Origin: Panorpa germanica
Taxonomy: Eukaryota > Arthropoda > Insecta > Mecoptera > Panorpidae
DNA: 64,000 nucleotides
Direction of reading: 5' to 3'
Assembly (NCBI GenBank): GCA_963678705.1
Contig: OY783209.1
Coordinates: forward strand, 6,138,001-6,202,000
Shown here: positions 45,589 to 59,910 of the stretch, in pieces
Layout: the number at the start of each line of letters is the position of its first letter
Numbering within the stretch: position 1 is the first letter of the stretch
Notes under the pieces: generated by a model
Seen by the model: only the letters and a program-made list of their open reading frames with translations
What the model was told of the DNA's origin: nothing
The model's database searches: none
Program-made: the position numbers and the translations under genes

Positions 45589-47149
45589 CTGAAACATTCA
45601 AAATAATTACTTTTTATTACTTGTATTTCGTTTTAAACACCAGGATATAATTTACTGTATGTTTGATTATCTTGTTACGTAACTGTAAAAAACTTTCAAA
45701 CTGGCGCCTGATTTAAGCAACCATTTTAACATGTAGTATACACAGTAATATGTAGAGCAATAATAATTAAATTGTGCCGAGAAATATTTAGTTGCATTTT
45801 AGCTGCGGCTACTCTTTAAAAATAATATATGTATGCAGACAAACCCTAAGTAGGCGTATATTTTCGCGGCATCTGTCGTATTAATTTTAAAATAATGTAC
45901 AAAACATTAAAGATAAGTATACGTTGTTTATGAATAAGAATAATGAACTTTAAAGCATTTAAAGTTGCGATGTTATGATTATTGCAGTTGCAGACGAGTG
46001 CTTCACTGATTTACATGAACATATGTGGTGTCGCTCGGTCTTTATGCATATTTGCACATTGTTGACCTATGACAACGCATGACGCTACCCAATGCATGAC
46101 GGGAACCTTACCGTATTACATGTTACATGGGTTACATGTTACAAGCGCTATGACGAAGCAACTCTTGAATTATTCAACGATTTTGTATTTCTAAACATTT
46201 TATGGCTAGCTACTTGAAACTGTTCTAGTAAGTTTTTAAATCATCGCTATCTTAGTGACTTATTTTGTATTTTTTTCTCTGACGACATGCGTCTTGAATT
46301 GGACTAGTGTGATATTCATTAGTTTCTTAATATTAGCATATAAAATTGTAGTAAAAATGCAACTTAAGGCTAAACTTTTATTTGTCAATTTTAACAAACA
46401 AAATGAATGTCAGAAAAAAGTTACAAAATGAGGTCCTCAGGGTTAAGTGCACAATCGAGACAAATCTTTGTTAAGAGAAATTGGCAAAGGAATCAATAAA
46501 ACGCTAATTCACACATATAATATAGAATTAATTAAGGAGCTTCAAGAACATTCTATCTAGTTAAAATTTAAAAAAATAATAGTACATGAAACTAATATCG
46601 GAAATTAGTGTTTTTAGTTAACTTACGGGTACTGTAAAATTACGGTTACTTTATTGTTTCGGTTGTTAACATGAAGTTAAGTTCACGGGCATACCGTTAT
46701 TTATAAACCGTTTTCAATACCTATTTTTAAATAGGGGTTCTTTAAATGGGAATATTTACAACGAAAAATAGGAGCCAAATTATTTATAGTTGCTAAATGT
46801 AACAGCCCGTAATATTTGTACAAGTGAAGGTAGCTATGTGGTAACGCAGATGTAAATTAACATAAGATGATAAGTACTTGTACTATATGTATTTACTAAA
46901 CACACCTTAGGTCTTACTCATATTAGTTATGGTAAATTAACGCGAAGGTACTCTTATCTCCTTGAGAACATCAGACATTCCACTAGCGCGATTTATTGTT
47001 ATTGATATTTATCAAATAATTTGATACAGTTTAAAATTAAAACCGAAAAATAAAAGTAAAGATTTCTTAAAGGACAGAGTCATGATTGTCAACCACCGAA
47101 ACAAATGGTACCTAGTTTCCATTTGAAAGTAAAAATCAAAAAAAAAAGT
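45589..47149. other. intron or upstream region of the EGFL7-like gene
   Basis: No exon recognisable. A ladder of ACATGTTACATG-type short repeats lies near 46110-46145. The signal-peptide exon of the EGFL7-like gene should lie somewhere upstream, but no minus-strand candidate with a start codon, hydrophobic core and donor of the right phase stood out. Confidence 0.4.
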
Positions 47150-47687
47150 TTTATTTTTTTAATAACTCCTTATATATTAAGAGTCATTTTGTTTTTTTAA
47201 TTATTAAAGGGATTCAACGTTGTACACATTCCAAATGCATGTGACATCACAATCCTTGTGTAAGGTTACCAACCTTACAGATCATAAATCTCTGCTATAT
47301 GTATTTAAATATATCAAAATATCAAATATTATTTACAGCTATTTCAAGGAACACTAAAATTTCAATATTATGTCTGCCTTAGTAGGGTTAAATAAAATAA
47401 AAACTTATTATTCTTTGATCTGACTTGATTATTTGACTACCAACAGCTACTGAACATTACCACAGCACTGACCTACTCAACAAATAACTAACGTTAAAAT
47501 GCATTTCACGTCATACAAATATGGCCGACCATTTCAAGTGCTAAAACTACAATTCAAACTTTTAATTGCTATATCTCCGTCAATATTTAGATATTTAATA
47601 AAATAGACACGCCAATACACATTTATAAACATCAATTTCAGTCAACAATTGAAAAATCGACCACTAAAAAATGAGGACACAAGTCCA
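47150..47687 (+). mobile_element. MITE family A, copy 5 (left end truncated)
   Basis: About 540 bp homologous to the copy at 24048 from its AATAACTCCTTATAT string to its right terminus (GGACACAAGTCCA). The left 100 bp are missing. Confidence 0.8.
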
Positions 47688-48494
47688 TTGACTTCAATTT
47701 CATTGTATCTTCTATGTTTAATACAATAATTTCAATGTGTTTCATGCGAGGTATACATCTCTGTGTACGCTATCAGTAAAACGCACATATTTTTTTAGAT
47801 TCTACGTAAAATGCTATTTGATTTATTTTTATCAAAACTTGAACTTTCACGCGGCTATCTGAAGTTATTTAAGACAACTTATACCACACATTATTAGTTT
47901 AAGTACATTAACATTTACGTGATATAAATTTAAAGCATTTACGTACATACAGGCATAAATACAAGTTGAATAAATATTTTAAGTGTTGTCTTTCCATTAT
48001 AATTACCATAATATTCTCGAAACGTGCAGGAAACCCATAAAAGTAGATCCATATATGTTGAATGTATGAAGAAATGATAATTGCATCAAATATAATAAAT
48101 TAGTCCACTTTAAAATGAAATGTTTTAACAACCAATAATATTCCTTCGTGAGAATGTTATCTTTAGCGTTAGCACTAGCACCCAGTGTTTCTTACCGATG
48201 GTGAAACAGTTCACGCAGTTCAAGGTGCTACAGTAAACCAAAGAAAGATATATTTGCATTTATTGCAGAACCAAGAGAACACATTAGTTACGAGAGTAAT
48301 AATTGAAACGCCCACTTGGTGACTCATTTACACTTTCAGACACAGTGACAGCACAAGCACAGGCAGGCAGTTTCAGATCCTTTCTATTTATTAAATCTGA
48401 TTGATTAGGTTCATTTATTACATAGATTATTTTCTAACTGATAACATATTAACTTTATGAGTAAAAAGTGGTTCTAACTGCTAGATAATACACT

Positions 48495-48735
48495 TTAGGA
48501 CCGCATTTGGTTACATGTGTTAGAAAACCTAATCATAATTTGGTATTTCTTTACGTGCAGATTGGGCGTAGCAAGTTTTAACTGGCTAAACTGACTGACA
48601 AACAAGTCTGTTATCCTTCGTGTTCCATTTTGCTCACTGCCCAGTAAACATTTTGGAGTCACTTTGACATCATATTGAAGATGCGTCATGATTTTTTTGT
48701 CATAAAAGAGTTCATTTATAGTGCAGTTTCTCACA
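48495..48735 (-). repeat. dispersed repeat B, longer copy with a transposon-like frame
   Basis: On the minus strand a 79-codon frame includes HLQYDVKVTPKCLLGSEQNG; the stretch around DVKVTP is shared with the repeats at 44055 and 30890. It looks like a fragment of a transposon protein whose family I cannot name. Confidence 0.5.
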
Positions 48736-50059
48736 TTTTTTCATATAAAATGTCTACTTTATCGGCTACAGAAGACGGAACCACTCCACCTGTCGGAATA
48801 CAAATGAAGATAAAGTTGATGCGAACTATAATTGAAGTGAAATAGTGATAGAAACGTCACTAAATAGGGCACTTTACCAAATTGTTTACTGTGTGGGGAG
48901 CAAGTGTTTTGTAGATCATGGTACAGTAAAATCATCTTTAGTAATCCTGTGCAAAAATCTTTTTGAATAAGCTAGAAACTTGTATAAATCTTTGTGTGTT
49001 GACATTTTATAAGTTCTCTCCAAAATCTAATAAAATCTGGTGTATTCTTTCCGGTTGATCTTACGACAAAATACTTTAAATCAAATTTGAAGATAATTTT
49101 ATGCTCTTCAATAAGTAAGTAAATGTTATTTAGAACATAGAAAACAAGATATCTATAAAAAAAACGATTGTTGTGACCTTTAACATTTCAAAATAGCGAC
49201 TTATATTACAATACATTCTATGAGATTGTTGAAAAAAGATTTATACAAGTTTTTAGGTTATTACATTTTTATAATGTTAATAGAGAATTAAACATTAATG
49301 CATTTGTGAAGATTAAAAAAGCAAGATCATTAATTTCGTGTGGTTACAAAAAACCATTTATGTTTTTCAGAAAATAAGGAAGTAGAAGCCACATCTTTCA
49401 GCATATGCATCAAGGCCTTCACTCTGTATTACGGAAATACCAGAAATATAAAAATGGTTGTATTTAATTACTAAGACAATAAATTTTCTATTATAAACAT
49501 TCTTTCGCATTTTAGTAGAATGCAAATTAAAATATCAAGTAGGTAGTTAAATCTAAGTACCGCTAAAACCTAAGGCAAGGTTCTTTCTACTAGGAGACGA
49601 GGTACAGAACACAGCATTCAGCTCACAGCCATTTCTAATTTGCTTTAATGGAAATAGAATCACCGTAAATCAGAGTGTCAAGATGTTCGGAAAGTCTAAT
49701 CTGCCATTCAAATTGAAATATGAATTATTATGCAATAGCAATTTACGTTATTATTAAGATGCAATCTTTAAACCGGTTGTTACCAGTTCCATGGTCCATT
49801 TAAGATGAGGATGTCTAGAGATTAAACAAACGTATTAATGGTGCAAGAGTTTTATGACCATTACAATGTCTTTAATAGAAATTCCTCATTGAGTTGAAAT
49901 ACCTGAACCTTGTTAGAAGTATTTGCATATTTTTTTTACTCCCCATTCTCTTGCCGTGCAAGTAGAGCACTTGCTGGCATGCAACAAGCTAATTTGAAGG
50001 TTCAATTTCTTTTCATTCTATAGAAGCCGTCCTGCAGTGCAGTTTCCGTGCTTAATATT

Positions 50060-50560
50060 AGCTAATTAAAGTTGTTGTTTATTGTTTATTGTTCGCCTTT
50101 CGGCTTTACAATCTACATTCTTAATACATTTCATATACTTCAACTTACAATTAAATTTACATTATTCTAGACCTTTTTATTTCCAAAAGTACTTTCTGCT
50201 TCTTCTTCTCTTGACTCCTCTTCCTTCATTTTCCCTAGTCTTCCTTCTGGACTGGTCTATTCCCTAGTCTATTTTTCTGGGCTGAAGTTTAACTGTTTCC
50301 TCGCTACTTCTTTCTTTCTCCTGCTTCCCTTCACTGCCTGTTTTAGTACTTCCTTTCTCTTCCTGTTCCTTGTGCAACCCAGCCACAAGCTTATTTATTC
50401 TCCTGTTTTTTCTTTCCTTTTTACTATTTTCGCTATCCACCTCTTTCCTTCACTGCCTCCCTTTAATAGCTGGCCAATATTCCTTTCGCTCGCTACTTTT
50501 TCCTTACACTCCAACTTAATGTGCTCCAGTGTTTCGTCCTCCGCTCCGTTAAAGCTAATT
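50060..50560 (-). mobile_element. LINE fragment (family 1), reverse orientation
   Basis: Pyrimidine-rich on the plus strand. The complement contains the same tail as 39895-40400, including the ETLEHIK-like segment followed by a Cys and NIGQLLK. Broken frames; a dead 3' remnant. Confidence 0.65.
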
Positions 50561-51329
50561 AAAGTGTTACTTTGCGTTTTAGAAAGTATAAAAGAGAACT
50601 TGAATTAACTTTTTATCGGTCTACTCAAAATTTACTTGCGTGTTCCTACCAGGGCATTCCCTTACTAGAAAGTGAGGAAGCGCCTTATCAAGAACCTTGC
50701 AGTATCTAAAGCAAAATTTTACTGAGTATTTATTTGCATGCTAGCGTTTTCTCCACCTGGTAATAGAGAACGCGTTATAAGGGAATCTAATATACCCAAT
50801 TAAGTATTAACTACATAAAAATAATGAAAGATTTGACATTACAATAAGTGAATGTTTACCACAGTCTAGCTGAAAACACTTAAGCTTTGATAAATGCAAT
50901 GTTTTCCTTTATGCATTTACGCGCAGTCTCCTCTTCTGTTTCTTTTATCATTGGAGTATTACAAGTCCTTTTATGCAACAAACTATTAAATAATTATAAG
51001 GTTGCATAAGCAAAGATAAAACATATTTATCTTAAGAGTTGTCAGAAGTTCTAACGCTCCCAGCCTTTACATTCGATAACATTCTATCTTAATCATTAAT
51101 CATTCGAGTATTTTATGTATTGTGAATTTATTTTACAATTATTATACAAAGATACTGGAACAGCAGTTGCAAATTAACTGTCGGCGTATTTTTTTCAATT
51201 ATTCAAACTCTTTGCCTTTAAGAAATATATTTTTTTGTTTATTCATTTATTTTAAGTCAGACTGTTTTTGATACCGAAGAATTTCTCCTACGACTCATTA
51301 ACATTTCATCATAACATTTATTTTTTTAT

Positions 51330-51480
51330 GTTTTCTAGGGCTTCCTAGGCACGTAGCCTTCATCGCCCCTAATAATATTCTGCTTTTTTTAAACTTTATA
51401 TCCCGACAACAAGAATGATCTATTCATGGCCACTGCTGTTATAAATTTCGGTCTCACAACCAAAAAGTCTAAAAAAGAAA
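51330..51480 (-). mobile_element. LINE 3' fragment (family 2), copy 1
   Basis: About 140 bp nearly matching the start of the fragment at 53240, sharing GGCTTCCTAGGCACGTAGCC and AACAAGAATGATCTATT. On the minus strand these are the last codons and 3' end of a non-LTR element. Confidence 0.7.
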
Positions 51481-53239
51481 TATTGCAAAATGTTACAAAC
51501 CCCTGCCTACCTTTGCTATACAATTAAGTACGAAGCTCTTCCATTCTCGTAGTGTGTAAACTATAAAGGTGGTAATATAATTGCCAGGGCTCGTTGAGTT
51601 CACAAGGTTCGCGTTTGCGCAGTTGTCTGCTTGAATTATTACCACAATAATATGTATAATTACCCATGTAGCTTTGAAACATAATTACAAGAAATATTTA
51701 ACAGAAAATGAAACAAGTTGGTTAGATCACAGCAATGCTATTGTAAAACGTGATACACAATGCATTAGCTAGAAAGAGATGACACTATAATAAACAATAA
51801 CATTGCAATATTATGGTATAAGTAATTGCACTTTTTATTATTGTATTAATTTGTATTTTAATTATACTGTATTAATGTAATAATTACTAATTTCGTGAGG
51901 TGATAGTTTATATGTGTTTATTACATCAATTTCACTAGTTGTGAAAAACTTTTATTAATCATTAACACGGTCGCTTCTTGGTGGGAACGTAGTCTATGCA
52001 TAAAGACGCTGTACAATGTTGCGTAATTACGTCCCTGTACATATTACGTTCATATGCAATACAAGGAGAAACAGCGTTTTATATTTGCATTGTAATGTTT
52101 CTGATCTTTTCATGAAAAATCGGTATTTTGACTTCTAAGTGCTGTAAAAAATTGAAAAATAAATAAAATAAAAAGGAACTCGACAGGGTTACCTGCAGAA
52201 ACTTATTACCTTATAAAATCATTTTAGTTTTTTGAATTCAGATAATCCAGAGATGAGTGAGTTATGAGTGGCACCGCAATGTTACTTTTTTTTGTGACGT
52301 CTGCGGAGATTCGCTGTCAATGTCACATTTCTTGATATTTATTTATGAAAATTTCACAAAGTATTTTTCTAATGTCATTTTATCATGCAGTAATTATAGA
52401 ATTAATTATATACTAACTGTGTCGTCAAAAAACATTATCGAAAATATGATTTTGTTTATCGATTTGACCTAAGACCCCCCTTTAAAAAAAGAAAATACAC
52501 TCAGTTTAATGTTGCAAATCCGTCAGTGGCACCAAGTCTTGTACGCTCACACTAATCCCTCCCTCTCCAACCCCTCGGTAGGGCCCTGTATATAATACAA
52601 ATAGGTTTTAAATATATTTTTCCAGTCAGTTATTACTGTCTGTTTAATTTTTATTTTTTATTATATTTATCTATTTTTTCCTTAAGTTACCTTCTTGTTT
52701 TCTTTGTAGTCTCACACATTCAAAGCTTTTACAGTGGTCAGTGGAATATTCGCTTGAGTAAATTTAATTCATTTTTGATCCGATGACATATCACTTCATT
52801 TATACATTCATTCACGTGAATTAAATTCACAGACAAAATAATATATGAATGATAAGAAAGATGATTTGCATTTATAACTATAGAACAGGTCTGGCCAAGG
52901 TGCGGTTCTTCGTCGCTAAGTTACACCGTTTCTTATGAAAACATTTTGTGAAACTTGACGTGAAAAATTCTTTTGACTTGATTTAATTATTATATACCTT
53001 TGTTTAATTATCAGTATTCTTTATGAAATGAAGTGAGAAAGAAAAGAAAAAGAATGGTCATTTGCACATTGTTAAGCTGACGTAAAACGGCGGCTGACGT
53101 AATGATGATAAAGTATTTATACTAAAGTACATTCGTGCATACACATTGCTGCATGTGCATAGTATGTACTGTCATGTTTATTCATGTATATGCAATATAT
53201 TATATATATGATATTATTTTCACATTATTTTTTATATAT

Positions 53240-53760
53240 AATTTCTCGGGCTTCCTAGGCACGTAGCCTTTTATCACTCCTAATATTGTTCTGCTTCTTC
53301 TTATACTTTATATTCAGGCAACAAGAATGATCTATTTATGGCTACTGCTGTTATAAATTTCGGTTTCTCAATCAAATAGGTGGTGTTAGCAGGAAGCGTC
53401 TGCGAAGCCCTTTGGAGTCCATTTCTTGACATTACTGTATTTTTATATTGCCATATATTTTTATATTGCCATAGAATGTGATCAGAATCTGCTTCCTCTG
53501 CACCACATTCAATGATTTTGTTTCTTGCTAGATGTTTCGGAGCTACAGTATGATTCATTCTTAGTCTTGAGGTCATTGTTATTAATCTTCTTGGCCATTT
53601 TAGTTAGGCAAACCATGGCTTACGTTTCAGTATTGGTTGTGTTTTATAAAATTCTCTACCTTTATCAGAACTATCCCACTTGTGTTGCCAATTTTCATTT
53701 CATTTTTTTTCTAATTCAGCTTTCATATCTGATTTTATAAAATATGAAATATAGTTATCG
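53240..53760 (-). mobile_element. LINE 3' fragment (family 2), copy 2
   Basis: The minus strand (53576-53301) encodes 91 residues beginning TSRLRMNHTVAPKHLARN, then a Cys, EADSDHILWQY and NAI/FITAVAINRSFLL-type ending. This is the usual C-terminal region of LINE ORF2 proteins downstream of the reverse transcriptase. An 18-bp segment (ATTTTTATATTGCCATA) is directly duplicated within it, adding IWQYKN. Truncated and inactive. Confidence 0.7.
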
Positions 53761-54907
53761 CAGGAAGCAGCTAGCTTGGCTAGGGAATATCTAATGTTAT
53801 GTACAGTAGCGTAACTAGAATTATCGGGGCTTTACCCGGTAACAACACTACTCGTTCCAACACTTGTTATTTTATTTGTGACCTTATATTCAAATATTTG
53901 ACATTACTGCTATTGTGGTCTAGACCGATGGCAACAGGTTCATCGCACATTGATACAATCTGACAGATGAAGCATTCTCTGAATTATAATATTTAAATCT
54001 TAACTTGTCATAAATCAAAAGAAGTTTAACAAAACACCTTTACATATGTTTTTATATTATTTTTTATTTTTGTGATACAATATTCACACCTGATCCCTTA
54101 AGTAAAAACACTTTAAAATGCTTGTCACAATTTGTAGGTTAAGATGACGCTGCAGATTAGATATACCAGAGGGCGCAACATTCGTTTTTATTATGAACCA
54201 TCTTATATGTAATAAACCCTACTGTATGTATCAGAACTCACAACTCCTAATGTATGGTAATTACAATAAGTTAAAGAAACACATATTCTTTAAATAAACA
54301 TTATTTTTCTTTCTACAATCAACACATACCTCTGTCACATCTGGCAACACTTTTGCTGTGCTGTCATTTTTATAGACGCCAGCACCATCTGTTTCAAAAC
54401 GCACTACAACTAATTTTCTTTAAATGCAATAAAAAATGAAATTCGTAAAGTTTATTGTTGTTTAAGGCAGGTTAGTTGAAGTAGTTTTTATCGTGTAATC
54501 CACATTTATCTCGATTTGTTCGGTGTTATTTGGGATGATCCTTCTCTATCATCATCGTTTATCCATTTTTATTCAAATTTATGACGTTTATCTCCTTTAT
54601 TCGAATTCTACTGACTTAAGGTAAGATTGTTTCCTTGAGTATATGCATATACTCGTACTTAAAATCGTTCTAATAGAGCAATATTCGAAAATATTATTCT
54701 AAGAGTATCCGTAGAAACTGATACCTTTAATTTGGCCACCATTTCGCGATCTAGAGTCATGGGAAAATAATTATGAAACACTATACAATACATCAATTCA
54801 TATAGTGCTTATTTAGTCGTTTACTATCAAGATAAGAATTTCGTTTATTTCTTGCTCTGCGGTAAACCTCTTTTTCTTAGCTTTCTTATCTAAAGAGTTC
54901 CATTAAT

Positions 54908-55085
54908 AATGCCGGACATAACGGTATGCCTGACACGTTTACCTTTAGCAGATTCCCCGTAAAGGTAAAGCAGAGCCTGCTTGTGATAAAACTGTAGGAA
55001 TAAGTGTACAGTTTTATTACATACACACTCCGGGTTACCTGTACAGGTAATCTACTCCGGTAAACCTACAAAATATACCGTTACG
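54908..55085. repeat. GC-richer patch, possible MITE
   Basis: Contains AATGCCGGACATAACGGTA at the left and many ACCGG/GGTAAACC steps. It contains small internal inverted repeats (AAAACTGT...ACAGTTTT; GTTACCTGTACAGGTAA). The left end resembles that of the patch at 10068 (AATGCTGGACATA). Boundaries uncertain. Confidence 0.4.
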
Positions 55086-57964
55086 TATTATGAAATATAC
55101 AACCAAACGAGTCTTGTATTTCTTAGTTAACATAGTGGAGATCAACAGTGATTGGGCTAGTATCGGAAATGGGCAAGAAGAAGTAATAAGACTGACAAGA
55201 GTACATATGTATTACTTTTGTAGCAACAACAAAATTATTCAGTTTCATATATCTGCAACATGCTGTCTCGGATGTTTATTGATTTAAGCATCTTGTTCCA
55301 CCACTTCCTCAGGATGTTTTTCTTTTATTTCTTTTTAGATGATGATATCGATACCACACTTGCTTGAACATATCATATTTTGTTAATATTAATATACAGT
55401 CAAAAGTTTTCTTTTATTTTCAAGCAACTTTATATAAACCAAAGCAAATATGTAAATACTCTGAAGTTGCATTCAGATCTTACATCAGTACAGTACATAG
55501 TTGGATACCTTAACTGTATTGGTAACTAAACTACACGAGTAGAAAACCCTAGATGTTGTAAGGGTCCCGATGAGGTCCTGATAAGGATCGAGTACAGCAA
55601 CATTTAAACCTTTTTAGATTAAGTATTACTAGGTTTCGTTAAAGTAAAATGTTACCCGTATTTAAGGTAAATCCATGTTTTATGTTTGGTGGATTGTAAT
55701 TAAATATCTTCAACCACGCGTACTAAAAATATAGCGACAGATAAAAAAAAATTGACAGTTAATAATGAGTTTTTGAAGAAGTTGTATTTAAACACCACCT
55801 TAAGCCTGTCTGAACCAGAGATCAAAAGATCCTCGACATGTGTTTACAAGCACCAACACCGCAAAGTAAAAACGTCGTAAGACAAGCGTGGGTGATAAAA
55901 AGAAAGTGAGACAGAAATACAAAAACCACAAAAGATAAAAAGAGATAAATGAAAAGAAATGATGCACTTTTATTTCTTTTGGAATAATTTACATTTTAAA
56001 ACATAAATCTTTGTATTTTTATATTTTATTATTTTGTTAATTTAAAACAAATTAACGGACATAAGAATCATGTATGGCACTCGTTAATTAGATGAAAAAA
56101 TTTAGTGAAAATATTTGTTTTAGAAAGTTTGTTGGTTTAAGCGGTTTTGTTTGTTTTGTTTCATCTTGCACTGATATGTTAAATACTGTTTCTAAATAAA
56201 TTGCTACAAACGTCAGTTTATGTACTAAATGTTGTTCGAGAGAATTTAACAACTAAAGAAAATAAATATTCGAGACTAATGCGTGAAATAGATCCTCACT
56301 TCTGTTGCATATGTATTTAATTAACTGATTTGAAACGTATTTGTAAATATAAGATAAATATAATGAGATAATACTTGCTTTCTCTAATTTTCTTAGCTTG
56401 TTGCGCTTTTTATTCAAGTTACATCTTAACGAAGGTATGTTTTTAGCCGCTAGAAAGCGCTGTAATCATTGTCGCTTAAGGAGTTATCAAATTTGTATTG
56501 TTTAGATTTATTAATTATACTCTTAAGAATATTTTAAGAGTTTACTTATGTTACTCTTAAAGTTAAAGTAAATGTTACTCTTATTATGTTATGAATATTA
56601 CTTAAGTTATAGCTATTTGAAGTGAGTATATACTAATACATTACTTTTTCTTCCTTTAATTTTATCCCAAAACTATTTTTATTGAAGTGGCTCGAGAATT
56701 ACTCAACCGATTTTAATAAAAATATTCGGCACATGCTTTTAAAAGATAGTTGATTAGGTTGTTAAATATTAAACCTGTATAAAACTCCCCAACGAGTATT
56801 AAACTAACTTCATACTGATTACAACTGTTTAGCAGAGTTTGTACAAAGAAAGATATCAAAACTATCATTATATAACTAATATAAACTTTGACATTTTATC
56901 AATAAATTAATATTTAATATTGTAATTAATATCATGAATGTCAAGACCCAGACATAAGACGGTAATAATGTAAACTGTAATAAAACAATAATGCTTGCAG
57001 TAATTAATTAATTTATGACCACTTGGCGTTTATGGTGACAGAATTTTTCAATTATTTTATGACTGTATGCACTTAAGAGGTTCGTTGAATATGTTATTCT
57101 CATAAAACATAAAATGCTGCATGCGATATGCAATTATGTGCATTTGAATAAATGAATCATTTCTTTCCTTTGCATTCGATCCTTATAAATAATTATGAGA
57201 TTGAATAATCTTTTTCATTTTCAATTGAATAATTAATTACAATAATACAATGAGAAGCATTAGAAACTTACTTACTTTATGTCTGACAATGTGGGGATTA
57301 TTTTCTTAATAAAATTAGGTCTAATTTGCGCACTTAAAATATTATTACTCCCATATCAGACGCACTGTGCAGTACAGTTCTTTATTTGCCTAAACCTAAA
57401 ACAAATAACTCAATATACAGTTGATTGTTCAATATTTTAAACAAAACATAAAAAAGCAAAACAACTTCTACGAGACATTTTTATGAACGCATAACCATAA
57501 ATCAATTAATTATCTGAATACAGTCGATCAATATCCACAAAGTTCAAAGGTTTACAATAATTCCTAACAATTGGTGAGTGAGTGGTGAATTACGTGTTAC
57601 GTGAACTTCAAACGATAAACGATTCAACTTGAAAGAAGTTCGCAAACTTCTGAATTAGACAGTTTAGACAAGTTTTAAAAATACGGTTTCTTTAAACAGC
57701 TTATTGAAGGTCAAAGAAATTGTAGTTGTAAAGAATATCATAATGTGGATCAAATAAACTTGACAATATGTGCAATAAGTGAGTTGTCAAAAGCTAGGGT
57801 TTAGCTAGTTTGAGATATAATTTCACTTAATTTTAACAAATAATAAATTTAAATAATTTCAATGCAGAATTTCTATCACAACAAGATGGAATACGACCGG
57901 TAAAATGACGTCAGATAGTGTTTGACTGGAGAAATATAAGTTTTATTTATATTTCTTCTAATTT

Positions 57965-58620
57965 GGTTGTTTTATAAGAAAAGAGACAAAATAAGAATCG
58001 AAGCAGGAAGGAGAGCTATTAGAGAAGCAATCAGAACATGAGAAATGCTGAATGCGAGATCTAATGCTAGAAAATAAGGCAGGAGTGTAGAAAGGAGGGT
58101 GGAAGAGGAAGAACGAAAAGGAGAGAGGAGTACTTTGAAAGGAACGGAGAAGCCAACAGAAGAAGGCACAAGTGTGGAAGAGGAGCTAAGAACAGAGGCA
58201 GAGAGGTACAGCATCAGAAAGGAGTGGAAAAAATTCATAATTGCGAATATAATGAAAGATACAAGAGGATATGGGAGAAAGATACCAGAATACATATGAG
58301 AAAAAGAGACAAGGAATATAAGAAAAATCGCAAACTTTAGATTGAGAAACGAAGAGAAAGGCAGCAGATACTGGGGAAATAGAGAGGAAAGAAACGCTGG
58401 AGCACATTCATAAGAGAAAAGAGTAAAAAGTGAAAAGAAGATTGTGCAGGTATTAAAGTAAACTTGTATATGACGGAGATAGAGAAAAGAGAAGGAAGGA
58501 CAGAGTAGAAAGGGAGAGTAGCAGCAAGAGAGAAGCAGTTGTGGTTTAAATTTATCTATTTTGTTTGTATATTTATTTGTTCTTTTAGAAAGAGTGAGAA
58601 TGGGTAGATAGAATAAGGAA
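57965..58620 (+). mobile_element. LINE fragment (family 1)
   Basis: Purine-rich, aligned with 39895-40400: shared EGTSVEEELR-type and RKEWKKF-type segments, the GYGRKIPEY/GFGREIPQY region, and the CTGGAGCACATTCAT end. Multiple frameshifts. Confidence 0.7.
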
Positions 58621-59910
58621 TAAGATAGCGCCTAATGGCAAAAACATTACCGGAAAAAAATTATAATAATAAAAAATAAATAAATATTAATACAATTTGA
58701 ACAAAATTAGAAAAAAGAAGAAGAAAAACGAAGGTCGTGTGGATTTCTCTTAAAAATACCTGCACATTAAAAAAGTTAAGTGAATATGAAGAGATACATG
58801 AATCTAAAACTAATGTCGTATCGGATATTAAAAAGGCCTTGGACTATCTTCGTAGTTAATTCTGAAATAAACTCTGATTGACACTTAATTGCCACCACTC
58901 TTTGATTTGCGGCGTTATCGTCCTTGAAGACATTGAACAAAGATGTCGTGGCATGCAGTAATTAAAAACCTATCCCAACTCGTACTTCTTTATAAGGTAA
59001 TAACTAATAAAAGTTGTGTAAAAAATAAAACAATCAAACACATTGAATGATTCATTTTGTTGATGTTCAAGGTTCAAAGTCACTGCGTGTGGTTCAAACT
59101 CCTGGTAACGGCCGTTAGTAGTCGTTAGAGAAGGATAACGACTTATGTATTCGTAGACTGTCGGGCGTAGACCGTAAAACGTAGTAGCACTTTTTAAATG
59201 AATAAAATATGTGAGGTTTAAATTAATAATCATTATTTAAATGAAATTGACCGTTTCGTTATCTAGAGAGAGGTAGTTTGGTAAATTTACGGATATTTAA
59301 AATATAGATAAAGATTAGTTTATTGATTCTTCTTATTAATGAAGGTTTTGGTTCATATCTAAGCGAAGACAAGTAGTATTAGCTAAGTGAAAATAATATA
59401 AGGAAATTCAATTATATAAAGTACATTAATTGACTTTGTATGATCACAATTGTCCACCTATCTTACGTAAGATCGTTCTTACAAATTATAAAATAAGATA
59501 AGAATAAGATTCATAAGTTACATCTTCCAAGGCAACAAATGCAATACGATATAAGGTAAATATACTCGTAATTCCGAGTCTTTCATTAGTAACTTTTAAA
59601 ATTTTAAGAACATTAGATAATTTTGCTCATCCAAAACTACTGCCCTATCTTAATTAAGATGTCATAAGTAACTAAGTATTAGTTATTATTAGAAGTCGTT
59701 ATACCGTCGTTTTCCGACGTTACAAAGATAGAAAATAGTACCTCTGGGTACTTTTAAGGTAAAGGCTCACAATGAACCTTTTGTAAAAAGTAAGCTACTC
59801 AAATCCGTACTCTTTTTAGCTTGGATTGCTTGGCTATTTATTAATTTAAAACAAGAGTGTAAATTCACTTTAAGTTAGTAAAGTAATTCTATATAAGCTA
59901 GTAAAGTGCA

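Noticed and set aside
50082..50608. Plus-strand frames of 61 and 78 codons
   Set aside because: They are the antisense of a purine-rich LINE fragment.
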